Below are positions 52,063-63,331 of a stretch of 64,000 nucleotides of DNA, piece after piece. Numbering within the stretch: the first letter of the stretch is position 1; each line of letters starts with the position of its first letter. Source of the DNA: Pseudomonas sp. PH1b (lineage in GTDB: Bacteria > Pseudomonadota > Gammaproteobacteria > Pseudomonadales > Pseudomonadaceae); the NCBI RefSeq assembly GCF_000633395.1, contig NZ_AYMU01000002.1, positions 372,001 to 436,000 on the forward strand, read 5' to 3'. A program made the translations under genes and the position numbers. The notes below the pieces were generated by a model, which was not told where the DNA came from, searched no databases, and saw nothing but the letters and a program-made list of their open reading frames with translations.

Positions 52063-54732
52063 ATGGGCGAACTGGCCAAAGAAATCCTCCCGGTCAATAT
52101 CGAAGACGAGCTGAAACAGTCCTACCTCGACTACGCGATGAGCGTGATTGTCGGGCGGGCACTGCCTGATGCGCGCGATGGCTTGAAGCCCGTGCACCGG
52201 CGTGTGCTGTACGCGATGAGCGAGCTCGGTAACGACTGGAACAAGCCGTACAAGAAATCTGCCCGTGTTGTCGGTGACGTGATCGGTAAGTATCACCCCC
52301 ACGGTGATACCGCGGTGTACGACACCATCGTTCGTATGGCCCAGCCATTCTCCCTGCGCTACCTGCTGGTAGACGGCCAGGGTAACTTCGGTTCGGTCGA
52401 CGGCGACAACGCGGCGGCCATGCGATACACCGAAGTGCGCATGACCAAGCTGGCGCACGAGCTGCTGGCCGACCTGCACAAGGAAACCGTGGACTGGGTG
52501 CCGAACTACGACGGCACCGAGATGATCCCGGCGGTCATGCCGACCAAGATCCCCAACCTGCTGGTCAACGGTTCCAGCGGTATCGCCGTGGGCATGGCGA
52601 CCAACATTCCGCCGCACAACCTCGGTGAAGTCATCGACGGTTGCCTGGCGCTGATCGACAATCCCGAGCTGACTGTCGACGAGCTGATGCAGTACATCCC
52701 CGGCCCGGACTTCCCGACCGCGGCGATCATCAACGGTCGCGAAGGCATCATCGAGGCCTATCGCACCGGCCGTGGCCGCATCTATATGCGCGCCCGCTCG
52801 ATCATCGAAGACATCGACAAGGTCGGTGGCCGCCAGCAGATCGTCATCACCGAGCTGCCTTATCAGCTGAACAAGGCCCGTCTGATCGAGAAGATCGCCG
52901 AGCTGGTGAAAGAGAAGAAGCTCGAAGGCATCACCGAGCTGCGCGACGAGTCCGACAAGGACGGCATGCGCGTGGTCATCGAGCTGCGCCGTGGCGAAGT
53001 GCCGGAGGTGATCCTCAACAACCTCTACGCCCAGACCCAGTTGCAGGCGGTGTTCGGCATCAACATCGTGGCGCTGATCGACGGCCGTCCGCGGATCCTC
53101 AACCTCAAGGATCTGCTGGAAGCCTTCGTTCGCCACCGCCGTGAAGTGGTGACCCGGCGTACCGTGTTCGAGCTGCGCAAGGCGCGTGAGCGTGGCCATA
53201 TCCTCGAAGGCCAGGCGGTTGCCCTGTCCAACATCGATCCGGTCATTGCCCTGATCAAGGCCTCGCCAACGCCATCGGAAGCCAAGGAAGCGCTGATCAG
53301 CACCCCTTGGGAGTCCAGCGCGGTGATGACCATGGTCGAGCGCGCCGGTGCAGATTCCTGCCGTCCGGAAAACCTCGATCCGCAGTACGGCCTGCGTGAA
53401 GGCAAGTACTTCCTGTCGCCGGAGCAGGCACAAGCCATTCTGGAGCTGCGCCTGCACCGCCTGACCGGCCTGGAACATGAAAAACTGCTGGCCGAGTACC
53501 AGGAGATTCTCAACCAGATCGGCGAGCTGATCCGCATCCTCAACAGCGCCACGCGCCTGATGGAAGTGATCCGCGAAGAGCTGGAAGTGATCCGTGCCGA
53601 ATACGGCGACGTGCGCCGCACCGAGATTCTCGATGCCCGCCTCGACCTGACCCTGGGCGACATGATCCCGGAAGAAGAGCGGGTAGTGACCATTTCCCAC
53701 GGCGGCTATGCCAAGACCCAACCGCTGGCTGCGTACCAGGCCCAGCGTCGTGGCGGCAAAGGCAAGTCGGCCACTGGTGTCAAGGATGAGGACTACATCG
53801 CTCACCTGCTGGTCGCCAACAGCCACACCACGCTGCTGCTGTTCTCCAGCAAGGGCAAGGTGTACTGGCTGAAAACCTACGAAATCCCGGAAGCTTCCCG
53901 TGCTGCCCGCGGTCGTCCGCTGGTCAACCTGCTGCCGCTGGATGATGGTGAGTACATCACCACCATGCTGCCGGTAGAGGAATACACTCAGGGTCACTAC
54001 ATCTTCATGGCCACCGCCAACGGCACCGTGAAGAAGACCCCGCTGGAATCCTTCAGCCGTCAGCGCAGCGTTGGTTTGATCGCTCTGGAACTGGACGAAG
54101 GCGACGTGCTGATCAGTGCTGCTATTACCGATGGCGAGCGCGAAGTCATGCTGTTCTCTGACGGTGGCAAGGTCACTCGCTTCAAGGAGTCCGACGTTCG
54201 TGCCATGGGCCGTACCGCCCGCGGCGTGCGCGGCATGCGTCTGGCCGAAGGCCAGAAGCTGATCTCCATGCTGATTCCGGAAGAAGGCAGCCAGATCCTT
54301 ACCGCTTCCGAGCGTGGTTTCGGCAAGCGTACTGCTATCGGTGAATTCCCCGAGTACAAGCGTGGCGGTCAGGGCGTTATCGCCATGGTCAGCAACGAGC
54401 GTAACGGTCGTCTGGTCGGCGCGGTTCAGGTGCTGGATGGCGAGGAAATCATGCTGATTTCCGACCAGGGCACCCTGGTTCGTACCCGTGTCGATGAGGT
54501 TTCCAGTCTGGGCCGCAACACTCAGGGCGTGACCCTGATCAAGCTGGCCAGCGATGAAACCCTGGTGGGCCTGGAGCGGGTGCAGGAACCATCGGAAATC
54601 GAGGGCGACGAGTTCGACGATGAAGAGGGCGCTGAGTTCGAAGGCACCGTGCTGGATGCGGCCGCCGATCCGGATGAAGCAGCCGATGGCCAACAGGCAG
54701 ACGCCGCAGGCGAAGAAGAGTCGCAAGACTAA
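52063..54732 (+). CDS. gyrA: DNA gyrase subunit A
   Basis: An 889-residue type IIA topoisomerase subunit that cuts and rejoins DNA to introduce negative supercoils with GyrB. The catalytic Tyr122 is in [10 protein letters not shown]. The quinolone-determining region reads [11 protein letters not shown] with Thr83 and Asp87, the susceptible-type residues. The C-terminal beta-pinwheel carries the GyrA box QRRGGKG (around residue 565) and the protein ends in an acidic tail. [10 protein letters not shown] at 52063 is the family start. It heads the serC-pheA-hisC-tyrA/aroA-cmk-rpsA run. Confidence 0.98.
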   Translation: MGELAKEILPVNIEDELKQSYLDYAMSVIVGRALPDARDGLKPVHRRVLYAMSELGNDWNKPYKKSARVVGDVIGKYHPHGDTAVYDTIVRMAQPFSLRYLLVDGQGNFGSVDGDNAAAMRYTEVRMTKLAHELLADLHKETVDWVPNYDGTEMIPAVMPTKIPNLLVNGSSGIAVGMATNIPPHNLGEVIDGCLALIDNPELTVDELMQYIPGPDFPTAAIINGREGIIEAYRTGRGRIYMRARSIIEDIDKVGGRQQIVITELPYQLNKARLIEKIAELVKEKKLEGITELRDESDKDGMRVVIELRRGEVPEVILNNLYAQTQLQAVFGINIVALIDGRPRILNLKDLLEAFVRHRREVVTRRTVFELRKARERGHILEGQAVALSNIDPVIALIKASPTPSEAKEALISTPWESSAVMTMVERAGADSCRPENLDPQYGLREGKYFLSPEQAQAILELRLHRLTGLEHEKLLAEYQEILNQIGELIRILNSATRLMEVIREELEVIRAEYGDVRRTEILDARLDLTLGDMIPEEERVVTISHGGYAKTQPLAAYQAQRRGGKGKSATGVKDEDYIAHLLVANSHTTLLLFSSKGKVYWLKTYEIPEASRAARGRPLVNLLPLDDGEYITTMLPVEEYTQGHYIFMATANGTVKKTPLESFSRQRSVGLIALELDEGDVLISAAITDGEREVMLFSDGGKVTRFKESDVRAMGRTARGVRGMRLAEGQKLISMLIPEEGSQILTASERGFGKRTAIGEFPEYKRGGQGVIAMVSNERNGRLVGAVQVLDGEEIMLISDQGTLVRTRVDEVSSLGRNTQGVTLIKLASDETLVGLERVQEPSEIEGDEFDDEEGAEFEGTVLDAAADPDEAADGQQADAAGEEESQD

Positions 54733-54796
54733 ATAAATCGTAGCAGGGCAGAGTGTTTGCTCTGTCCGCTACCGTGAATGCATAGCGAGAGTGGAT

Positions 54797-55882
54797 GTGA
54801 GCAAACGAGCCTATAACTTCTGCGCAGGTCCCGCTGCGCTACCTGAAGCTGTCCTGTTGCGTGCCCAGGCCGAATTGCTGGATTGGCATGGCAAGGGCCT
54901 GTCGGTCATGGAGATGAGTCATCGCAGCGATGAGTTCGTCTCCATTGCCACCAAGGCCGAGCAGGATCTGCGTGATCTGCTGAATATCCCCTCGAACTAT
55001 AAAGTGCTGTTTCTGCAAGGCGGCGCCAGCCAGCAATTTGCCCAGATTCCACTGAACCTGCTGCCAGAAGGCGGCCAGGCCGACTATATCGACACCGGTA
55101 TCTGGTCGCAGAAGGCCATTGAAGAAGCCTCCCGCTATGGGCAGGTGAATGTGGCGGCAACTGCCAAGCCTTACGACTATTTCGCAATTCCCGGTCAGAA
55201 CGAATGGCAACTGTCGCAAGACGCGGCCTACGTGCACTACGCGCCGAACGAAACCATCGGCGGCCTGGAATTCAGCTGGATCCCGGAAACCGGCGACGTT
55301 CCCCTGGTAGCCGACATGTCTTCCGACATCCTCTCGCGCCCTGTGGATATCTCCCGTTTCGGCATGATCTACGCCGGTGCGCAGAAGAACATCGGCCCTA
55401 GCGGCATCCTGGTCAACATCATTCGCGAAGACCTGCTGGGGCGCGCCCGCTCACTGTGCCCGACCATGCTCGACTACAAGGTCGCGGCAGACAACGGCTC
55501 GATGTACAACACCCCGCCGACCCTGGCCTGGTACCTGTCCGGCCTGGTGTTCGAATGGCTCAAGGAGCAGGGTGGGGTGCAAGCCATCGCCAAGCTCAAT
55601 GACGCCAAGCAGCGCACGCTGTATGACTTCATCGACGCCAGCGGCCTGTACAGCAACCCGATCAACAAGACCGATCGCTCCTGGATGAACGTGCCGTTCC
55701 GTCTGGCCGATGATCGTCTGGACAAGCCGTTCCTGGTGGGCGCCGAGGCTCGCGGCCTGTTGAACCTCAAGGGCCACCGTTCGGTGGGCGGCATGCGCGC
55801 CTCCATCTATAACGCCGTGGACATCAACGCAGTCAATGCGCTGGTGGCCTACATGGCGGAGTTCGAGAAGGAACACGGCTGA
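54797..55882 (+). CDS. serC: Phosphoserine aminotransferase
   Basis: A PLP enzyme of 361 residues converting 3-phosphohydroxypyruvate to phosphoserine, and also serving pyridoxine synthesis. The GTG at 54797 (SKRAYNFCAGPAALP follows) is preferred over the GTG at 54791, with GAGAG upstream. The PLP lysine lies in YAGAQKNIGPSG (about 197). Its stop codon TGATG overlaps the pheA ATG, so translation is coupled. The serC-pheA-hisC-tyrA order is the known pseudomonad aromatic supraoperon. Confidence 0.97.
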   Translation: MSKRAYNFCAGPAALPEAVLLRAQAELLDWHGKGLSVMEMSHRSDEFVSIATKAEQDLRDLLNIPSNYKVLFLQGGASQQFAQIPLNLLPEGGQADYIDTGIWSQKAIEEASRYGQVNVAATAKPYDYFAIPGQNEWQLSQDAAYVHYAPNETIGGLEFSWIPETGDVPLVADMSSDILSRPVDISRFGMIYAGAQKNIGPSGILVNIIREDLLGRARSLCPTMLDYKVAADNGSMYNTPPTLAWYLSGLVFEWLKEQGGVQAIAKLNDAKQRTLYDFIDASGLYSNPINKTDRSWMNVPFRLADDRLDKPFLVGAEARGLLNLKGHRSVGGMRASIYNAVDINAVNALVAYMAEFEKEHG

Positions 55883-56976
55883 TGTCTGAGCAAGAACTCA
55901 AGGCCCTGCGCCTGCGCATTGACGCTCTAGACGAGAAGGTTCTGGAGCTGATCAGTGAGCGTGCGCGATGTGCCCAGGAAGTCGCCCGAGTCAAGATGGG
56001 CTCCCTGGCCGAAGGCGAAGTGCCGGTGTTCTACCGTCCCGAGCGTGAAGCCCAGGTGCTCAAGCGGGTGATGGAGCGTAACCAGGGGCCGCTGGGCAAT
56101 GAAGAGATGGCGCGTCTGTTCCGCGAAATCATGTCTTCGTGCCTGGCCCTGGAGCAACCGCTGAAAGTGGCCTACCTCGGTCCTGAAGGCACCTTCACCC
56201 AGGCCGCGGCCATGAAACACTTCGGCCACGCCGTGATCAGCAAGCCGATGGCGGCGATCGACGAAGTGTTCCGCGAAGTGGCGGCTGGTGCCGTGAACTT
56301 CGGTGTGGTGCCGGTGGAAAACTCCACCGAGGGTGCGGTCAACCACACCCTCGACAGTTTCCTCGAGCACGACATGGTGATCTGTGGCGAAGTCGAGCTG
56401 CGCATCCACCATCACCTGCTGGTGGGCGAGAACACCAAGACCGACAGCATCAGCCGGATCTATTCCCATGCCCAGTCCCTGGCCCAGTGCCGCAAGTGGC
56501 TGGATGCGCATTATCCGAATGTCGAGCGCGTTGCGGTGTCCAGCAATGCGGAGGCGGCCAAGCGGGTCAAGGGCGAATGGAACTCGGCGGCGATCGCCGG
56601 CGACATGGCTGCGGGCCTGTACGGCCTGACCCGTCTGGCCGAGAAGATCGAAGACCGTCCGGACAACTCCACGCGCTTCCTGATGATCGGCAGCCAGGAA
56701 GTGCCGCCGACCGGCGACGACAAGACTTCGATCATCGTCTCGATGAGCAACAAGCCGGGTGCGCTGCACGAATTGCTGGTGCCGTTCCACGACAACGGTA
56801 TTGACCTGACGCGGATCGAAACCCGGCCTTCGCGCAGTGGCAAATGGACCTATGTGTTCTTCATCGACTTCGTTGGTCACCACCGTGATCCATTGGTCAA
56901 GGGTGTGCTGGAAAAGATCAGTCAGGAAGCCGTAGCACTCAAGGTGCTGGGGTCCTACCCAAAAGCGGTTCTCTGA
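55882..56976 (+). CDS. pheA: P-protein: chorismate mutase / prephenate dehydratase
   Basis: A 364-residue bifunctional enzyme of phenylalanine synthesis. The AroQ chorismate mutase domain is at about 1-90 (LRLRIDALDEKVLELISER). Prephenate dehydratase is at about 94-275 (YLGPEGTFTQAAA, then NSTEGAVNHT and a TRFLMIG motif). A regulatory ACT domain follows (PGALHELL and ETRPSR, the latter with Thr where E. coli has ESRP). It shares chorismate from AroC and is probably feedback-inhibited by phenylalanine. A ten-base gap leads to hisC. Confidence 0.97.
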   Translation: MSEQELKALRLRIDALDEKVLELISERARCAQEVARVKMGSLAEGEVPVFYRPEREAQVLKRVMERNQGPLGNEEMARLFREIMSSCLALEQPLKVAYLGPEGTFTQAAAMKHFGHAVISKPMAAIDEVFREVAAGAVNFGVVPVENSTEGAVNHTLDSFLEHDMVICGEVELRIHHHLLVGENTKTDSISRIYSHAQSLAQCRKWLDAHYPNVERVAVSSNAEAAKRVKGEWNSAAIAGDMAAGLYGLTRLAEKIEDRPDNSTRFLMIGSQEVPPTGDDKTSIIVSMSNKPGALHELLVPFHDNGIDLTRIETRPSRSGKWTYVFFIDFVGHHRDPLVKGVLEKISQEAVALKVLGSYPKAVL

Positions 56977-56986
56977 GGCTTAAACA

Positions 56987-58099
56987 ATGAGTGGCGACTT
57001 CCTCGCACTGGCGCAACCAGGCGTGCAACAACTTTCGCCTTACGTTCCGGGCAAGCCCGTGGACGAACTGGCCCGTGAGCTGGACCTCGATCCGGCCACC
57101 ATCGTCAAGCTGGCGAGCAACGAAAACCCGCTGGGCGCCAGCCCCAAGGCGTTGGCGGCGATTCGCGATGAGCTGGCCGAGCTGACCCGTTACCCCGACG
57201 GCAACGGTTTTGCCCTCAAGACCCTGTTAGCCGAACGCTGTGGCGTGGAGATCGGCCAGGTGACCCTGGGCAATGGCTCCAACGATATCCTGGAGCTGGT
57301 GGCGCGTGCCTATCTGGCACCCGGCTTGAATGCGGTGTTCAGTGAGCACGCTTTCGCCGTCTACCCTATCGTCACTCAGGCGGTTGGTGCTCAGGCGCGT
57401 GTGGTTCCTGCCAAGAATTGGGGGCACGATCTGCCGGCGATGCTCAAGGCCATTGATGGGCAAACCCGCGTAGTGTTCATCGCCAACCCGAACAATCCGA
57501 CCGGAACCTGGTTCGGTGCCGAAGAGTTGGACGAGTTTCTTCAGGACGTACCGGCCCATGTGCTGGTGGTGCTGGACGAGGCCTATATCGAGTACGCCGA
57601 GGGCAGCGATCTGCCGGACGGCCTGGATTTCCTTGCGGCCTACCCGAACCTGCTGGTGTCGCGGACCTTCTCCAAGGCCTATGGCCTGGCCGCCTTGCGA
57701 GTGGGTTACGGCCTTTCGACTCCGGTGGTGGCGGATGTGCTGAATAGGGTGCGCCAGCCCTTTAACGTCAACAGCCTGGCCCTGGCTGCCGCCTGCGCTG
57801 CTGTACAGGACCTTGACTACCTGGCTGAAAGCCGTCGCTTGAACGAGGCGGGCATGCAGCAGTTGGAGGCAGGTTTTCGCGATTTGGGTCTGAGCTGGAT
57901 TCCATCCAAGGGCAATTTCATTGCCGTTGATCTGGGGCGCGAGGCTGCACCGGTGTTCCAGGGGTTGTTGCGTGAAGGGGTGATCGTGCGTCCGGTGGCG
58001 AATTACGGCATGCCTAACCATTTGCGCATCACCATCGGCTTGCCGGCGGAAAACACTCGTTTCCTTGAGGCTTTGGCCAAGGTCCTGGCCCGTGGTTGA
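56987..58099 (+). CDS. hisC: Histidinol-phosphate aminotransferase
   Basis: A 370-residue fold-type I aminotransferase. PLP lysine in RTFSKAYGLAALRVGYG (about 230), phosphate-binding NPNNPTGTW near 168 and the aspartate in VVLDEAYIEY. It serves histidine synthesis; in this aromatic operon it may also transaminate phenylpyruvate and hydroxyphenylpyruvate (known for HisC homologues). The downstream tyrA-aroA frame begins inside its last codons. Confidence 0.95.
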   Translation: MSGDFLALAQPGVQQLSPYVPGKPVDELARELDLDPATIVKLASNENPLGASPKALAAIRDELAELTRYPDGNGFALKTLLAERCGVEIGQVTLGNGSNDILELVARAYLAPGLNAVFSEHAFAVYPIVTQAVGAQARVVPAKNWGHDLPAMLKAIDGQTRVVFIANPNNPTGTWFGAEELDEFLQDVPAHVLVVLDEAYIEYAEGSDLPDGLDFLAAYPNLLVSRTFSKAYGLAALRVGYGLSTPVVADVLNRVRQPFNVNSLALAAACAAVQDLDYLAESRRLNEAGMQQLEAGFRDLGLSWIPSKGNFIAVDLGREAAPVFQGLLREGVIVRPVANYGMPNHLRITIGLPAENTRFLEALAKVLARG

Positions 58100-60335
58100 T
58101 GTCATTCCAATGCAACCTGCTGTGCCTATGATCGGTCGCCTGGTGGTGATCGGCCTGGGATTGATTGGTGGCTCCTTTGCCAAGGGGCTGCGTGAAAGCG
58201 GTGTGTGCGGTGAAGTGGTGGGCGTCGATCTGGATCCCCAGTCGCGTCAGTTGGCCGTCGATTTGGGTGTGGTGGATCGGTGTGAAGAGGATCTGCGCCT
58301 GGCCTGCCAGGGCGCGGATGTGATTCAGCTGGCGGTGCCTATTCTGGCCATGGAGAAATTGCTGGCGTTGTTGGCCGGGATGGATCTGGGGCGAGCGGTG
58401 CTGACGGATGTTGGCAGCGCCAAGGGCAATGTGGTGCGGGCGGCTAAAGAGGCTTTTGGCGGCATGCCTGCGCGCTTTGTGCCGGGACATCCGATTGCCG
58501 GCTCGGAACAGAGTGGTGTCGAAGCTTCCAACGCTCAGCTGTTTCGCCGGCACAAGGTGATCCTTACGCCCCTGGAGCAGACCGACCCGGCTGCGTTGGC
58601 GTTGGTCGATGGGCTCTGGCGCGAGCTGGGGGCCGATGTCGAGCATATGCAGGTCGAGCGCCACGACGAAGTTCTGGCGGCGACCAGTCACTTGCCGCAT
58701 CTGCTGGCCTTTGGCCTGGTCGATTCCCTGGCCAAGCGCAGTGAAAACCTCGACATCTTCCGTTACGCTGCGGGCGGTTTCCGCGATTTCACGAGAATCG
58801 CCGGTAGCGACCCGGTCATGTGGCACGACATCTTCCTCGCCAATCGCGAGGCGGTTCTGCGCACACTCGATACATTTCGCAACGACCTCGACGCCCTGCG
58901 CGACGCGGTCGATGCAGGGGACGGGCATCAGTTGTTGGGCGTATTCACTCGCGCCCGGGTTGCCCGCGAGCATTTCGGTAAAATCCTGGCCCGCCGGGCC
59001 TATGTGGACGCTATGAACTCCAACGATCTGATTTTCCTGGCAAATCCTGGTGGCCGCCTGACTGGGCGGATTCGTGTACCAGGCGACAAGTCGATTTCCC
59101 ACCGTTCGATCATGCTCGGCTCCCTGGCTGAGGGCACCACTGAAGTCGAGGGTTTCCTCGAGGGTGAAGATGCCCTGGCGACGTTGCAGGCTTTCCGTGA
59201 CATGGGGGTAGTGATCGAAGGTCCGCATCATGGTCGCGTGACCATTCACGGGGTGGGTTTGCATGGTCTGAAGCCGGCGCCCGGCCCGATCTACCTGGGC
59301 AACTCCGGTACCTCGATGCGTCTGCTTTCCGGCTTGCTGGCCGCGCAGAACTTCGACAGTACCCTGACTGGCGATGCGTCGTTGTCGAAAAGGCCAATGA
59401 ATCGCGTGGCCAATCCGCTGCGCGAAATGGGTGCGGTCATCGAGACTGCAGACCAGGGCCGGCCTCCCATGGTGATTCGTGGTGGTCACCCGCTCAAGGG
59501 GCTGAACTACACCTTGCCGATGGCCAGCGCCCAGGTGAAGTCCTGCCTGCTGCTGGCGGGGTTGTATGCCGAGGGCAAGACCTCGGTGACCGAGCCGGCA
59601 CCGACCCGCGATCACACTGAGCGCATGTTGCGTGGTTTCGGCTATCCGGTGAGTGTTGACGGCGCAACGGCAGCCGTTGAATCGGGTGGCAAGCTCAAGG
59701 CGACCCATATTGAGGTGCCTGCGGATATTTCTTCCGCGGCATTTTTCCTGGTGGCGGCATCCATTGCTGAAGGTTCCGAGTTGGTGCTGGAGCACGTGGG
59801 AATCAACCCGACCCGTACCGGTGTGATCGATATCCTGCGTCTGATGGGTGCTGACATCCGCCTGGAAAACCAGCGTGAAGTCGGTGGTGAGCCGGTTGCC
59901 GATCTGCATGTGCGTGCAGCCAAGCTCAAGGGGATCGAGATCCCCGAGGAACTGGTGCCATTGGCGATCGACGAATTCCCGGTTCTGTTCGTGGCCGCTG
60001 CCTGCGCAGAAGGACGTACCGTGCTGCGCGGTGCGGAAGAGTTGCGGGTCAAGGAATCCGATCGCATCCAGGTAATGGCTGATGGTTTGCTGGCGCTCGG
60101 CGTCAAGTGCGAGCCGACAGCGGATGGCATTATCATCGATGGCGGTCAAATCGGTGGTGGCGAGGTTCATGGCCACGGCGATCACCGCATTGCCATGGCG
60201 TTCAGCGTTGCCTCGTTGCGCGCCAATGCGCCGATTCGCATCCATGACTGCGCCAACGTTGCCACGTCGTTCCCGAACTTCCTTGGGCTGTGCGCGCAAG
60301 TGGGGATTCGTGTTGCACAAGAGGCTCAGTCGTGA
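58092..60335 (+). CDS. tyrA-aroA: Fused prephenate dehydrogenase / EPSP synthase
   Basis: A bifunctional protein of up to 747 residues. The N-terminal part (to about 300) is TyrA with NAD loop [13 protein letters not shown]. The rest is AroA with [27 protein letters not shown] and the C-terminal [12 protein letters not shown]. Three starts are possible: GTG 58092 (AAGG nine bases upstream, overlapping hisC), ATG 58110 and ATG 58128 (giving 735 residues, a common annotation). The fusion is normal for Pseudomonas. It couples tyrosine synthesis to the shikimate step that feeds AroC. Confidence 0.96.
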   Translation: MVDVIPMQPAVPMIGRLVVIGLGLIGGSFAKGLRESGVCGEVVGVDLDPQSRQLAVDLGVVDRCEEDLRLACQGADVIQLAVPILAMEKLLALLAGMDLGRAVLTDVGSAKGNVVRAAKEAFGGMPARFVPGHPIAGSEQSGVEASNAQLFRRHKVILTPLEQTDPAALALVDGLWRELGADVEHMQVERHDEVLAATSHLPHLLAFGLVDSLAKRSENLDIFRYAAGGFRDFTRIAGSDPVMWHDIFLANREAVLRTLDTFRNDLDALRDAVDAGDGHQLLGVFTRARVAREHFGKILARRAYVDAMNSNDLIFLANPGGRLTGRIRVPGDKSISHRSIMLGSLAEGTTEVEGFLEGEDALATLQAFRDMGVVIEGPHHGRVTIHGVGLHGLKPAPGPIYLGNSGTSMRLLSGLLAAQNFDSTLTGDASLSKRPMNRVANPLREMGAVIETADQGRPPMVIRGGHPLKGLNYTLPMASAQVKSCLLLAGLYAEGKTSVTEPAPTRDHTERMLRGFGYPVSVDGATAAVESGGKLKATHIEVPADISSAAFFLVAASIAEGSELVLEHVGINPTRTGVIDILRLMGADIRLENQREVGGEPVADLHVRAAKLKGIEIPEELVPLAIDEFPVLFVAAACAEGRTVLRGAEELRVKESDRIQVMADGLLALGVKCEPTADGIIIDGGQIGGGEVHGHGDHRIAMAFSVASLRANAPIRIHDCANVATSFPNFLGLCAQVGIRVAQEAQS

Positions 60336-61021
60336 ACATCCAGGCGCCTGTGATCACCATTGATGGGCCAAGCGGTTCGGGTAAAGGCACCATTGCTGGC
60401 AAGCTGGCCAGGCACCTGGGGTGGTGCCTGCTGGACTCCGGTGCCCTGTACCGGTTGTTGGCGTTTTCCGCGCGTAATCATGGTGTTGATCTGACCAATG
60501 AAGAATCGCTGAAGCTGTTGGCGGCTCACTTGGATGTACAGTTCCTTGGTGCCACTGAAAATCATCCGCAGCGGATCATTCTCGAAGGCGATGATGTGAC
60601 CGACGACCTGCGCAATGAGCAGGTCGGCGCCTGGGCCTCCCAGGTAGCAGCGCTGCCTGCGGTGCGTGATGCCCTATTGCAGCGCCAGCGCGCATTCCAG
60701 GAGCCACCTGGGCTGGTGGCGGATGGTCGTGACATGGGGACGGTAGTGTTTCCTGATGCGCCATTGAAGATTTTCCTGACGGCCAGCGCCGAGGAGCGTG
60801 CTCGCCGGCGCTACTTGCAGTTGAAGGGAAAGGTCGATGGTGTTAGTCTGTCGAGTCTGCTAGATGAGATCCGTGCGCGTGATGAGCGCGACACCCAGCG
60901 AGCGGTAGCCCCGCTCAAGCCGGCGGCCGACGCCATACAGCTGGATTCCACGGAGTTGTCCATCGATCAGGTGTTGCAACGCATTCTGAGCGAGATCGCC
61001 ATTCGCGATATCGCCGGGTGA
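60332..61021 (+). CDS. cmk: Cytidylate kinase
   Basis: A 229-residue nucleoside monophosphate kinase making CDP/dCDP from CMP/dCMP. P-loop [10 protein letters not shown] begins near residue 11. [11 protein letters not shown] is the CMP-site block and [13 protein letters not shown] the conserved catalytic segment. The GTG start overlaps the aroA stop by four bases with AAGAGG eight bases upstream. The same cmk-rpsA pairing is found in E. coli. Confidence 0.97.
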   Translation: MNIQAPVITIDGPSGSGKGTIAGKLARHLGWCLLDSGALYRLLAFSARNHGVDLTNEESLKLLAAHLDVQFLGATENHPQRIILEGDDVTDDLRNEQVGAWASQVAALPAVRDALLQRQRAFQEPPGLVADGRDMGTVVFPDAPLKIFLTASAEERARRRYLQLKGKVDGVSLSSLLDEIRARDERDTQRAVAPLKPAADAIQLDSTELSIDQVLQRILSEIAIRDIAG

Positions 61022-61024
61022 ACA

Positions 61025-61070
61025 AGAAAGATTGCAGGGGACCAGTCATAGTCCTGCGGTCTTTCTTTTA
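61025..61070 (+). terminator. Hairpin with U-rich tract between cmk and rpsA (possible attenuator)
   Basis: Left arm 61025-61042 (AGAAAGATTGCAGG, two-base bulge, AC) pairs with 61051-61066 (GTCC, TGCGGTCTTTCT): about 16 pairs including two G-U, eight-base loop, then TTTAT. It lies four bases past the cmk stop and 72 bases before rpsA. It fits a partial terminator that lets rpsA be expressed separately. Confidence 0.6.
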
Positions 61071-61142
61071 TATGAACGTAACCCACGTCGTCTGGGATGT
61101 GGCAGATGGGCGGATTCTTCGCCCTTATCAACAGGAATTAAA

Positions 61143-62837
61143 ATGAGCGAAAGCTTTGCGGAACTCTTTGAAGAAAGCCTAAAAACCCTGAACCTTCAGG
61201 CAGGCTCCATCATCACCGGTGTTATCGTCGACATCGACTACCAAGCGCGTTGGGTTACCGTACACGCTGGTCTGAAGTCTGAAGCACTTATCCCGCTTGA
61301 GCAGTTCTACAACGATGCTGGCGAACTGTCCATCAATGTTGGTGATGAAGTTCACGTTGCTCTGGATTCGGTTGAAGACGGTTTCGGTGAAACCAAGCTC
61401 TCCCGTGAAAAAGCCAAGCGCGCTGAATGCTGGATCGTTCTGGAAGCAGCCTTCGCAGCTGAAGAAGTGGTCAAGGGCGTTATCAACGGTAAGGTTAAAG
61501 GCGGCTTCACTGTCGACGTTAACGGCATCCGTGCGTTCCTGCCAGGTTCTCTGGTTGACGTCCGTCCAGTGCGCGACACCACGCACCTGGAAGGCAAAGA
61601 GCTCGAGTTTAAAGTCATCAAACTCGATCAGAAGCGCAACAACGTTGTCGTTTCCCGTCGTAGCGTCCTCGAAGCCGAGAACTCCGCTGAGCGTGAAGCT
61701 CTGCTGGAATCCCTGCAGGAAGGCCAGCAAGTCAAAGGTATCGTCAAGAACCTCACCGATTACGGCGCATTCGTCGATCTGGGTGGCGTCGATGGCCTGC
61801 TGCACATCACCGACATGGCTTGGAAACGCATCAAGCATCCTTCCGAAATCGTCAACGTTGGCGACGAGATCGATGTCAAGGTTCTGAAGTACGATCGCGA
61901 GCGCAATCGTGTTTCCCTGGGCCTGAAGCAACTGGGCGAAGATCCATGGGTTGCTATCAAAGCCCGTTACCCAGAAAGCACCCGCGTTACCGCTCGTGTA
62001 ACCAACCTGACCGACTACGGCTGCTTCGCTGAGCTGGAAGAAGGCGTTGAAGGTCTGGTACACGTTTCGGAAATGGACTGGACCAACAAGAACATCCACC
62101 CTTCGAAAGTCGTACAAGTCGGCGACGAAGTGGAAGTTATGGTTCTGGACATCGACGAAGAGCGTCGTCGTATCTCCCTCGGCATCAAGCAGTGCAAGTC
62201 CAACCCATGGGAAGACTTCTCTGGCCAGTTCAACAAGGGCGATAAAATCTCCGGCACCATCAAGTCGATCACCGATTTCGGTATCTTCATTGGTCTGGAC
62301 GGCGGCATCGACGGCCTGGTTCACCTGTCCGACATCTCCTGGAACGAAGTGGGCGAAGAAGCCGTACGTCGTTTCAAGAAGGGCGACGAGCTGGACACCG
62401 TTATCCTGTCTGTTGATCCAGAGCGTGAGCGTATCTCCCTGGGTATCAAGCAGCTGGAAAGCGACCCGTTCTCTGAGTACGTACAAGAGAACGACAAAGG
62501 CGCAATCGTTAAGGGTGTTGTAAAAGAAGTTGACGCCAAAGGCGCCATCATCACCCTGGCCAACGATATCGAAGCTACTCTGAAAGCCTCTGAAATCAGC
62601 CGTGACCGCATCGAAGATGCGCGTAACGTTCTGAAAGAAGGCGAAGAAGTTGAAGCCAAGATCATCAGCGTTGACCGTAAGAGCCGTGTAATCCAGCTCT
62701 CGATCAAGTCGAAAGACGTTGAAGACGAGAAAGAAGCTATCCAGAGCCTGCGCGACAAGCCAGCTGCTTCGGATATCGCTGCTGGTCCTACCACTCTGGG
62801 CGACCTGTTGCGTGCACAGATGGAAAAGCAGAACTAA
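61143..62837 (+). CDS. rpsA: 30S ribosomal protein S1
   Basis: A 564-residue protein with six S1 RNA-binding repeats, each showing the [16 protein letters not shown] type core followed by GLVHLSD-like turns. It binds mRNA leaders and brings them to the 30S subunit. Codon choice shifts to highly expressed patterns (GGT, CGT, GAA), unlike its neighbours. ATG 61143 follows ACAGGA. The leader between cmk and rpsA contains a terminator-like hairpin; S1 autoregulates its own translation in E. coli (established there). Confidence 0.98.
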   Translation: MSESFAELFEESLKTLNLQAGSIITGVIVDIDYQARWVTVHAGLKSEALIPLEQFYNDAGELSINVGDEVHVALDSVEDGFGETKLSREKAKRAECWIVLEAAFAAEEVVKGVINGKVKGGFTVDVNGIRAFLPGSLVDVRPVRDTTHLEGKELEFKVIKLDQKRNNVVVSRRSVLEAENSAEREALLESLQEGQQVKGIVKNLTDYGAFVDLGGVDGLLHITDMAWKRIKHPSEIVNVGDEIDVKVLKYDRERNRVSLGLKQLGEDPWVAIKARYPESTRVTARVTNLTDYGCFAELEEGVEGLVHVSEMDWTNKNIHPSKVVQVGDEVEVMVLDIDEERRRISLGIKQCKSNPWEDFSGQFNKGDKISGTIKSITDFGIFIGLDGGIDGLVHLSDISWNEVGEEAVRRFKKGDELDTVILSVDPERERISLGIKQLESDPFSEYVQENDKGAIVKGVVKEVDAKGAIITLANDIEATLKASEISRDRIEDARNVLKEGEEVEAKIISVDRKSRVIQLSIKSKDVEDEKEAIQSLRDKPAASDIAAGPTTLGDLLRAQMEKQN

Positions 62838-62852
62838 GTTCTGTCAGACCAT

Positions 62853-62882
62853 AAAAAGGGCGACTTCGGTCGCCCTTTTTTA
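62853..62882 (+). terminator. Intrinsic terminator of rpsA
   Basis: Twelve-base perfect stem AAAAAGGGCGAC/GTCGCCCTTTTT with a TTCG tetraloop (62853-62880) and continuing T residues, the strongest terminator in the window. Confidence 0.95.
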
Positions 62883-63037
62883 TTGTCTGAAGAAAGCCAG
62901 GGAGGATTTTGACCAAGGAAGAAACCAACACATGCTACGGGCTGTCTCTTTCATAAGTGAGCTGATTGCACATTAAGGTCTAGGCTTCCCCTGAGTGGTG
63001 CACCATTTGAAAGGCAGTAACTGCCATAAGGAAGGGA

Positions 63038-63331
63038 ATGAGCAGGTTGAGTGTGAGTGTTTTGATTGTTCTTTTTCTGGCTGGGTGTACCACTAGCGTA
63101 AAGACCCACGTGGTCCGTGGGGTTAGCGGTATAGAGGTCGATTGTTCAGGCTTGGGTTCAGATTGGGATAAGTGCTACAAGCGTGCCGCGCGCGAGTGCG
63201 GCGTTAATGGCTATAAAGTCATTACTAGGTCCAGTGATGCTAAGGAGGAGGAAGGGGATTACCCTTTTGGTTGGAATCCGGCAGGTTATCTGACACGAAC
63301 GATGCTGGTGATGTGTCGACAGGGCAGCTGA
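63038..63331 (+). CDS. Small lipoprotein, function unknown
   Basis: A 97-residue protein with a lipoprotein signal: hydrophobic LSVSVLIVLFLAGC, lipobox LAGC with Cys17. The mature part (about 80 residues) has further cysteines (Cys36, Cys42, Cys50, Cys93) that could form disulfides. GGAAGGGA precedes the ATG. It sits between rpsA and ihfB, which are adjacent in P. aeruginosa (recalled), so it is an insertion relative to that genome, and its base composition is lower in G+C than the upstream genes. Confidence 0.75.
   Translation: MSRLSVSVLIVLFLAGCTTSVKTHVVRGVSGIEVDCSGLGSDWDKCYKRAARECGVNGYKVITRSSDAKEEEGDYPFGWNPAGYLTRTMLVMCRQGS

Noticed and set aside
52300..52440. Fluoroquinolone-resistance mutations in gyrA
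   Set aside because: Thr83 and Asp87 are the susceptible-type residues.
52036..54726. An 896-codon open frame antisense to gyrA
   Set aside because: Mirror of gyrA codon bias; no family features, and gyrA is intact on the other strand.
58092..60335. TyrA-AroA fusion as a novel architecture
   Set aside because: This fusion is the normal arrangement in Pseudomonas and related gammaproteobacteria.
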